Below, one piece after another: positions 55,934 to 64,000 of a stretch of 64,000 bases of DNA (position 1 is its first letter; each line of letters starts with the position of its first letter). The position numbers were made by a program, and so were the translations under genes. The notes beneath the pieces were generated by a model. The model was not told the DNA's origin. It did no database searches and worked only from the letters and a program-made list of their open reading frames with translations. The stretch covers positions 22,772,001-22,836,000 of the forward strand of contig CM044877.1 in NCBI GenBank assembly GCA_024500155.1, given 5' to 3'. This DNA is from Chenopodium formosanum. Taxonomy: Eukaryota > Streptophyta > Magnoliopsida > Caryophyllales > Amaranthaceae.

Positions 55934-56663
55934 ATGGAGGAGAATCGGGCTGCAATTCCGCAAGGTGATCCGTATGCACCATTTACTCTGCCACGCCATC
56001 ATGTTTCCTATGCTGGGGGATTTTGCATTTCATCTACATTGGAAGAAAGCTATTTGACTAATAGCTCTGATTCGGAGTTGGAGGATGTGGTCATGCCTGC
56101 TGTTGTTTGTGCAGCCGCCACTGAGGTTGATCCTTTGCTCGAAAATTTATCCTTAAATGATAACTCGGCACTTCATTCTCCCACAAGTATGCAGCCCACG
56201 CTTCTTGAACAACAATTAAGCTCGTCTCAATTTTCAAGGCCGAGAAAATGGAATAATTCCACCACCGTTCATCGATCTCGCTCCTATGGTCAGGCTCCCT
56301 TTTTTGGATACTTCGGTTCCTCTTGGTCTCAGAAACGGCGCAAGGTTAAGGCTCTAAATTTGCTAAGTGAGGGGGGGGGGGTTCACCAGACCGGCTACTA
56401 GCTCCACATTTGCTACACCTAAGTGCATCTCCGATGTCTCTACTGCAGCACACTTGGGATTTATTGGTGTTTCAGGTTCTAAAAGGAAGATGGAAGAGGC
56501 TAGTACCGCTTCTTCCAGAAAGGTTCTTAAACTTTCTTATGATGGACTTGCTTCTATGGATTCTTGCAATGGCACAAGGGTTTCTTCTGCTCACTTGGCT
56601 TCTGATATCTCAAACAACCTTGGTAAGGCAGCTGGCCAGTCACTGCTCCCCAAGGTGTTATGA
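55934..56663 (+). pseudogene. LINE ORF1 with frameshift in a G run
   Basis: MEENRAAIPQGDPYAPFTLP... reads to a run of ten G at ~56371-56380, after which the continuation (FTRPATSSTFATPKCISDV...) is in another frame and ends KVL-stop at 56661-56663. Low-complexity Ser-rich, with basic RPRKW and QKRRKVKAL patches. The nucleic-acid-binding role is inferred from position. Its stop overlaps the ORF2 start (ATGA). Confidence 0.6.
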
Positions 56664-57175
56664 AGATCACATCATGGAATTGCCGAGGACTAAATGACCA
56701 AAGTTCTCCGAAGCTTCCTTATGTGTTTTGGTTACTACACACTTTTGTTCCTAATTTTTTGTTTCTTTGTGAAACTAAAGTTTCTGTCTCAGTTGTGACT
56801 AGCTTTCTTAGTAGTTCTAATCCTACCTCGGTTTTTGGGGTTGACTTCGAAGGTAGTAGTGGGGGTTTAGCGGTTTTTAGGTTTGGCTCAGAGGAGGTGT
56901 CTTGCATTTTGTGTTGTTCAAACGTTGTACTTTGTAATGTAAAAATTCCTAATGATATAAGTAGATGTGTGATGTTTGTTTATGGTGCTCCGGTTGTAGA
57001 AGATAGACCTCAAGTCTGGGGTTTGATCTTAGATTTACTTGTTTTTGCTCCTAATTGTTTGATTATTGGTGATATTAATCAAATAGAGCATAGTTATGAT
57101 AAGTTGGGGGGTTCTTCTGTAATTAAGGGGTGGGATTCTTTTTTATACTTTAGATTGAAATCATCTTTGCTTTAA
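56660..57175 (+). pseudogene. LINE ORF2, endonuclease domain
   Basis: MKITSWNCRGLNDQSSPK is the AP-endonuclease start (Asn/Glu site residues in WNCRGLN and FLCETKV). It continues to GDINQIEHSYDKLGG (normally GDFN), then stops at 57173. Shifted remains continue to ~57560. Confidence 0.85.
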
Positions 57176-57960
57176 ACTCCCTTCAAAGGCCCCCTTACAC
57201 TGGGACAAACAATCGGGAAGCGCATGAACTTATTCTACAACGTCTCGACCGCTCCTACATGACCTCTGAGGCTTTGATTGGTTCCAGAACTATCCAGATA
57301 ATCGTTTACTCAATCAACCGATCCTAGTTTCAGATCACGCTGCTGTAGTGTTTGACGACTCGTCTTTACAACACAGGTCAACTCGTCCTTATCAACTGGA
57401 CAATTGGTGCCTTAACTATACGCAGGTACAAGACTTCGTTCTTCAAACATGGAAAAGGAATTCCATTGGCTCCCCAATGTTTACCCTCTCAAAAAAATTT
57501 GGAACTTGTTAAGACCCTAATTCGAAAGTGGTGTACGTCTTAATAACAAAAAATTTTGGGGCGTGGATTGGAAATATTTCTCAGAGGACCTTTCCACTCA
57601 AGGGCAATCAATTCACTTAATTCCTGATGCGGTTCAGTATATGTCTAAAATGGCTCTACTAAGGACAGTATTTTACTACAGCTTCAATTCTGGAGACAGC
57701 GCTGTAAGAAAAATTGGATACTACAAGGGGATTGCCCCTCTAAAATTTTGTTCTCCAAAGTTAAAAGCCGACAGAAGAAGAATGAAATTATGTCCTTACT
57801 TGATGATCAAGGGGTGCTTCAACATGGTCAGGCGGACGTCCAAGGTATTGTAGTCGCCTCACTTAAGCAGACCTTTAAGAGTGATGCCATGCCTTCCAAT
57901 GATCCGGAAATAGACATTGTTCTGTAGGAACTGGATCTACCGCAGTTCACTTCATCTCAA
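57176..57960 (+). pseudogene. LINE ORF2, linker before RT, frame-broken
   Basis: Pieces such as ERLDRSYMTSEALI-like, QLDNWCLNYT-like, HKKNEIMSLLDDQG-like are scattered over frames; matches the region between endonuclease and RT. Several stops. Confidence 0.55.
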
Positions 57961-57969
57961 ATTAATAAC

Positions 57970-58677
57970 TTGAACAGAGTTTTCTCGGCAAAGGAAATTA
58001 GGGATAGCATGTTTGCATTAGGTAACTGTAAATCTCCTGGCCCGGATGGGATCACGGCGGAGTTCTTCAAAACGCACTGGGATGTTGTTGGAGATTTGGT
58101 AATCACTGCCATCCAGAGTTTCTTTTAAACAGGGTTCCTTTTAAAAGAATGGAATCAATGTCTCCTGGTAATGATACCAAAAATTGGCACTCCAACGGAG
58201 ATTACTCATTTGCGTCCTATCAGCCTTTGTAATACAGTTTACAAATGTGCTTCGAAGTGCCTGGTTGCTAGACTGCGGCAGTATCTTCCTCTTCTTATCT
58301 CAGATTCTCAACATGCCTTTGTTCAAGGCAGAGTTATGACGGATAAAATTATGTTGAGTCACGAGTTAATGGAGAAAATTAACATTTCTAAATCTGGTTC
58401 TAATTGGCTCACCGCAATCAAAATCGATATGAGCAAAGCTTATGATCGAGTGCATTGGAGCTTTCTTTTACAGGTCCTAAAGGCCTATGGTTTCCCAGCT
58501 TGTTGGTTGCAGATGATCCAACAATGTTTATCCACGGTCTCTTACAAGTCCCTAATCAATGGAACGACTTCGGAACCCTTCAAACCGCAGTGTGGTCTCC
58601 GCCAAGGTGACCCTCTGTCACCGTACCTCTTCCTTTTTTGCATGGATATTTTTTCGCGGATGCTGCATCTAGGTTAG
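57970..58677 (+). pseudogene. LINE ORF2, reverse transcriptase N-terminal half
   Basis: AKEIRDSMFALGNCKSPGPD then GITAEFFKTHWD, a TAA at ~58127, then MIPKIGTPTEITHLRPISLC, FVQGRVMTDKIMLSHELM, IKIDMSKAYDRVHWSF and CGLRQGDPLSPYLFLFCMD. The IDMSKAYD catalytic Asp is present. Confidence 0.9.
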
Positions 58678-58680
58678 GAT

Positions 58681-60372
58681 TTGAAGTTATTTCAGGGAAT
58701 TAAGTTATCCAGGACGAGCCCTTCTATATCACATTTATTCTTTGCGAATGACGCAATTATCTTTTTCCGGGCATCTTCTGAGTCCTGCACTAATATAATG
58801 AAGATTATTCAGCGGTTTACTAAGGTTTCAGGTGAAGAGTTAAATTTGTCAAAGTCCTTAATCAAGTTTAGCCCCAATATTAGTACCGCTAATCAGGCTA
58901 GTTTCAAATCATTGTTCCGGCGTTCGATCATCATCTGGGGGCCCCTATTGATTTCGTCGGAAAAAAGAAGGAACTTCCAATTCATTGTCGACAAAATAAT
59001 CGGAAGAATAAATTGTTTAAATATTATCCGGCTTTCTCAACCACAGAAGTTAATTTTTATTAACTCAATTCTTGTAGCTATGGCTTCCCATCTTCTTTCT
59101 TGCTATGAGTTGCCGATCTCAGTTACGGGGAAAATTGATTCGATACTAGCGCGCTTCTTTTGGGCGCATTCTGATACTAAAGGAATGCACTGGGTTAATA
59201 AGGATACCATGCACCTTCCCCGTAGCTTGGGAGGGTTGGGCATTCGCTGCTTGTCATCTTTAAATAAAGCGATGCTTATGAAACAGGTTTGGCGGCTCTT
59301 CACTAATCCCCAGTTGCTAGTGTCTAAAGTTTTCGGGGCCCGCACAACCTTTCTTTCCAACAACTCTTTGAGTCGCCTGCGATTCTCTGGCCATCATTCT
59401 TATGGCCTTCGAGGGTTACTTAAAGCAGACTCTCTTTTACGACAAGGTTGCCATTGGAAAATTGGTAACGGTCGATCGACTCTTACTGGTTCGGCTAGTT
59501 GGGTCAATGGTAGTATCCCGGAGTTTAAACCCGGGATTCCTTTACAAAATACTACATATCTTACGGTCGGTTTTTTCATTCACCCTCATACCTTGGGCTG
59601 GGATAATGCTAAAGTTACTGATTGGTTTGCCCCCTTGGATGCTTCCACAATCTTAGCTATGGAGGGGCCTGATACGACTCAGGAAGATTTTTGTTATTGG
59701 TCCAGAACCCCGTCGGGGAGGTACTCGGTAAAAACAGGTTACGCAATGATACAACAACTACACTCTCCGATTTCTACATCTGATGGTATTGGGTCCTTTT
59801 GGAAAGTTCTTTGGTCGCTCCGATTACAACCAAAATGGAAGTTGTTTTTATGGAAACTGCTTCATTGTGCGCTTGTAGTTAAGGTGGAACTTGATCGTAG
59901 AGGTGTTCCGATTCAAGATGTGTCTTGCGATCTTTTCACATCAGAACCGGAGGATTTACAACATCTCTTCAGAATGTGCTATAATGCACGAATAGCTTTG
60001 AGGGGTGGTTGCCTCGGCATCCGCTCAGAATTTAATGGAATCTTTTCTCTCTCAGATTGGATCCAAGAGTATATCCGACTTTTTACTAGTCAGGATGGTT
60101 CTTCGGGTACGCGCTTGGGTAGCTTTGTCGGTACCCTTTGGACGCTATGGTTATGTCGAAATTCCAGAATCTTTAAGGTTTCTACTACTTCCAAGACGTT
60201 TGATTCTCAGTTAGCGCAGGTTATGGAGGCGCACATACTTTTTTTCAATACGGATGCTTCTACGAGCACCTCCTCCGTTGCAGGATATGCTGCGGATGCC
60301 TCTCCTCCGCCTGGGTTCTATACAACTCAGCTTGGACTAGGCATCCAAGGACCGCCTCTACTTTCTCTCTAA
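58681..60372 (+). pseudogene. LINE ORF2, RT second half and zf-RVT
   Basis: After a stop at 58675 the same frame continues. The catalytic FADD box reads FAND (ISHLFFANDAIIF), so the first Asp is lost. Thumb and linker follow (RINCLNIIRLSQPQKLIF, MHWVNKDTMHLPRSLGGLGI). The zf-RVT region WSRTPSGRYSVKTGYAMI...LQPKWKLFLWKLLH has DVSCDLFTSEPEDLQHLF, where the usual zinc Cys/His are partly changed. Confidence 0.9.
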
Positions 60373-60373
60373 A

Positions 60374-60776
60374 TTGACGGATCCTGGTTCAAAGATTCTC
60401 AACAAGCTGGAATGGGATGGTGCGTGGATAATGCAGACCCGTTGGATGATCGGATTATTGGTGGCAGTAACTTCGGGATTTGCAACTCAGCTTTACACGC
60501 GGAGGCCTTAGCATGAATTTATGGGTTACAATGGGCTTTTGATTGCGGGTTTCGCTCGCTAACAGTTTTTACGGATTCCTATAATCTTGTCTCCCTTCTT
60601 ATGGAGGAGGGTCATGGTAACATTGCTTACCTTTGGCTCATTCGCAGGATTAAACTTATTGGCTCTACCTTTTAATTTTGCTGCATTCACAAGGCAGATC
60701 GTCAGCGCGTGCATCGAGCTCATCAAATAGCTGGGGAAGCTTCGGTTAATTTTATTTGCTTTAATATTAATATGTA
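60374..60776 (+). pseudogene. LINE ORF2, RNase H domain
   Basis: IDGSWFKDSQQAGMGWCVDN, NSALHAEALA-stop-IYGLQWAFD, TVFTDSYNLVSLL and RRIKLIGSTF-stop. These are the Asp-Glu-Asp RNase H blocks with two stops. Confidence 0.8.
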
Positions 60777-60816
60777 ATCTATTTGTATCCTTTGTCAAAA
60801 AAAAAAAAAAAAAAAC

Positions 60817-62500
60817 TGATTACTTCTGAATATTTTACTTTCTATTTCTTCTCTATCTTTGTTCACCATCTCTATTAAAGTACTTAATTCCACAATCACA
60901 AAATTACATAAGAACAATTAAAATCAAATGGGGAACTAAGAACAATTAAAATCAAATTGGGGCGAAAAAAAACTGACAATACAAAGAGATAATCCGAGAA
61001 ATACCGGAAAAAAGAAGAAATGGCATGTAAGGACCTCTTTGCTGTCAATGTTTTCTCATTTTATCGGAGATAGATTAGTTTGATTCTGATGTTTTTGTTA
61101 TCCTTTGATTATATTCTTCTTTTTTGTAATACTAATATATATGGAAAGGAAGTAGTATTGAATAATATATTGTAAATTACATGTACTTGGTATATACTTC
61201 GTATTAGTTTATACCGTTGTTCATTCTATGTGAAAGAGGTTTCACTGTCTTTGAATCTATGGTTTCGCCTTATAATTTTGTTATTTTTGCACATCTCATT
61301 TGTTTAGTTGATGAATTAGTTAAATAAGTTTCCAATTAGTCATATATTTAAAAAATTAATATGCTTCTCAAAGTTTCACCCTTGCTATATATTGTAGTAC
61401 GAATTAATATAATTTTAAGAGCTTTCACATTTTCTATGTGAAGATTGAGTTGATTATCACGTACAAGTTTCCATTTGCTATTTATTTCAAATTATTATTA
61501 CCAGATTTAAGAGGTATTGTTAGCTCATTTGCAATTGTATTGTAGTTTTTTAAGAGGAGGTAAATGAGGGGCTTTAGCAAGGATGTGGAGTGTTAATCAA
61601 ATGTAGGTACATGAAAAGGATATTAATTGCCTAAAAGTTGAATAGTGAATTATAATAAGAAGAATGATGAATTTGGTTATTTGCCTTTTCTTGTTTTATC
61701 TCACAATCTTCCTAGCAATTCTATCTTAGCTTGGTGACTCCATTGGATGGATGAATTTGAAAGACACACGAATTAATTAAAATTAAATGAAGAATTGAAT
61801 AATAAAGTTAAAATTTTTTATTTTTGATGGCAGTTATGGTTTTACATGATAACATTATTCACTGGACAACGAAAGATTGTTGGTTTTTGTGGGCATTTTT
61901 TTTCTTTATTTTGTGAGGGTTAAGATTAAAGACTTACCCATAATTGTGTTTCAAGGACGTTGAGACTAATGAAATTAATATACGATAGTGCCGAAGTAGA
62001 TGTACTAGGAAGAAAAGAAACCAAAATGACTATGGTGAAAAAGGAAAGAAAGCAATAAGGGATTCAAGGAAATTATCAAGGCTGGACAAAGAGGCTACAA
62101 GTGGAGCTAGCGAAGCTAAAATCTTAGAAGCATTTAGTCAGAGTTCATTTCTACTTATTTGCATTGTTAACTTTTGAGTATTGTTAAATCAAGTGTTATT
62201 AACTCCATGTGAAGTTCAAACACAAGCCAAGAAAAACTAAGCCGAAAGGGCTAGCCACCTCGTGTACAATGAGCGCGTTGGCTGCCCTAGTTTATATAAA
62301 TGAAACAATTTTCATTTTACGATCGTGTTCCATTTTTATTTGTGGCTGATTTTTAAATCATATAGAACGAGTGAAAGTCTGAAAGAACCATTATGTTTAC
62401 CCATCATTATTGAAAATAATAATATACACCTGGGTTCATAGTGCACCAAAGGGTAATTTTTTGCTCATTTGATGAGAAAATGAACAAATAATACTCTTGG
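60817..62500. other. AT-rich intergenic DNA
   Basis: No gene or TE ends found. A 24-bp unit AGAACAATTAAAATCAAAT-GGGG is repeated near 60910 and 60940. Confidence 0.5.
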
Positions 62501-62507
62501 GTGCATT

Positions 62508-63330
62508 GCATTGGCGGATCTACATTGGAACCCGTGGGGGCACGTGCTGCCCCCGGAAAAAAGAAAAAAAACTCTATAAAAAACCCTTCCTTTTTAATAT
62601 TGATAAGTATTAAACAATACATGATTTTCATGAAAACTGAATTTGCTTTAGCAGTACAAAGCAAGTAATTAAGGCTTCCTTTGAGTGCCTCTGGGGTTAG
62701 AGGTTCGATTCTCTCCCCACACTTTTTTGGGTTTATTATAAGTCTTTATTTTTTATTTAAACAAAAAAACCTGTTAATGCTTTATTATTTTTTTCCACCC
62801 TAAATAATTTTCATCTTTCTTGACATTTATATTCAAATAGATTAGATAAAATTGGCTGCCATCATAATTTGATTCTTTTTCAAACGACTTTCCACTTTCT
62901 TTACATTTGTTTATAAATACATTAGATAAAAATAACTTCCATAAAATTTTGTTCAACAACAATAATAATATTAAATATGAGTATATATAAATATATATAG
63001 TTATTCGTCTGTGAAATTTTTTTTAGTAATATCTGGTTAATTTGAATAATTTTATTTGATTGTAACACCAAGTACATATTTTGATAACTAGTATGTTGTA
63101 AATAATTTTATCTTTGATAATAACTCATAGCAAAATGTGTAGATGGTTGAAATTTGATGGTAACATTTTATGAAGAATCACAATTATGAAAAAACTTTCA
63201 CTTGATGTGTTTTTACCATCTTAAATTTAGTTCGAGTTTCAAGTTCGTAGGTGATATTGTTTTTTTCGTCCCTTTTATTTTTCTAGCATGCGTTTATTGC
63301 TACCCCTAGTCCGAAATCCTGGATCCGCCA
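62508..63330. mobile_element. Inverted-repeat element with TGGCGGATC ends
   Basis: Left TTGGCGGATCTACATTGG; right, reversed, GGTGGCGGATCCAGGATTTC. The flanks GGTGCAT and GGTGCAC may be an imperfect duplication (hAT-like 8 bp). It contains CACGTGCTGCCCCC near the left end and a SINE-like piece. Confidence 0.4.
62660..62725 (+). mobile_element. SINE-like fragment
   Basis: GGGGTTAGAGGTTCGATTCTC carries a tRNA B-box (GGTTCGATTCT); the A-box part is weak and there is no long A-tail. Best read as a SINE remnant. Confidence 0.3.
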
Positions 63331-64000
63331 CCGGTGCACCGTACACTCGGTTATACAAAACAATCTCTCCATCATTATAAAGTGTCGTTACTAGAGAACC
63401 ATAGTTCTTTTTTCCATTATTAAATAATAAAAAGAAAAAGTTGACTAGAATAATTCGAACTTTGCTTCATCTACCCAAAATAATCTCAACTTTGGATTAT
63501 TATTTTAATAATTTAATGTCAATTTGCTTCCCCCATCCCCACCCTATGAAGCCACCGTAAACCAAGTAGGATGGGGGCCAAAAACGTTGACATAAATGGG
63601 GAAGGGGGCTGAAATCAAGACAAGAGTAGGGAGAGGCAAGATAAAATTGAGGTGGGATAAGGGGTAGGACTAATCGAAGGAGGTTGAAAATGGGACGAGG
63701 GAACATAAGGAAGATCGAAATCGGGACGGGGAAGGTGTAAGGGGGGTAGTGCATCGTTAGGGATCTTATTTCCTCTATGCCCTTGTCCCTATAAAAGCCT
63801 AGGACTATAAACTTTTTAGGGTGTATTAGGATTTGAATTCCTGACTATTTGGGAGACCTTGAATCTAAAAAAAGTCAAGCTATACTTTATTTTTTAAAAA
63901 ACTAATAGAGAGTTTCCAATTAGTTTTACGAAAACTAATAAATCTCATTCATGCCTTTCTCTCAAATATAGTACCAGGGATAATTAACATGAATCATAAT
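63331..64000. other. Terminal stretch, no gene seen
   Basis: AT-rich with a G/A-rich patch at 63530-63760. Frames there follow from base composition; no domain recognised. Confidence 0.4.

Larger units (their letters stand above)
55870..60816 (+). mobile_element. L1-type LINE, nearly full-length but decayed
   Basis: Order: short 5' leader, ORF1, endonuclease, reverse transcriptase, zf-RVT, RNase H, then an A19 tail at 60798-60816. Many stops and shifts disrupt ORF2. The 5' limit is approximate (just after the MITE at 55852). I found no clear target duplication around the poly-A. Confidence 0.85.

Noticed and set aside
63500..63754. 84-codon hydrophobic/proline frame
   Set aside because: Arises from a G/A-rich patch; no start context or domain.

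Overview
This window is repeat-dense nuclear DNA from a flowering plant. It has spliced genes, plant-type transposons (MULE, CACTA, Helitron, Copia, Tat/Ogre-like, L1-type LINE, Stowaway- and Harbinger-like MITEs) and long AT-rich introns. I see no bacterial operons, no rRNA or true tRNA genes and no CRISPR array. A eudicot is likely; the species cannot be fixed from sequence alone.

The main host gene is a fatty acyl-CoA reductase (FAR) on the minus strand, about 20762-52682. Ten exons can be placed by homology and splice phase; they are spread over ~32 kb because the introns, and some exons, are packed with transposons. A MULE sits on the exon 1 donor. A CACTA element sits in the last codon of exon 2, and a Copia element sits on that exon's donor 3 bp away. 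A SINE splits exon 8. With a 1-bp shift at the start and a phase mismatch between exons 8 and 9, the locus is best read as a pseudogene, although its YxxxK motif and most exon phases survive.

Layout. 1-6250: minus-strand Tat/Ogre-like LTR element (2.06-kb LTR, PBS, gag, no visible pol) carrying dozens of short CCGTGnCACGG palindromes. 6258-7285: LINE remnant. 7770-9417: a small chimeric gene fragment joining a GC-rich first exon to three HSP90 exons, followed by a cellulose-synthase-like zinc-finger fragment. 9692-10404: inverted-repeat element inside a TA microsatellite. 10487-19792: two direct ~3-kb copies, each carrying a foldback MULE-like element, flanking a MULE transposase remnant and an antisense zf-GRF pseudogene. 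20762-52682: the FAR locus with its insertions. These include a complete 4.5-kb MULE with perfect 9-bp TSD and a spliceable 925-residue transposase, a Helitron end, a 1.9-kb LTR element with near-identical LTRs, a 4.9-kb Copia and a 7.5-kb CACTA that carries a Yip1-like gene fragment. 53183-55852: MITEs and microsatellites. 55870-60816: decayed LINE. 60817-64000: mostly empty AT-rich DNA with one inverted-repeat element.

In short, one lipid-metabolism gene has been turned into a layered transposon archive, and several transposons carry pieces of host genes.
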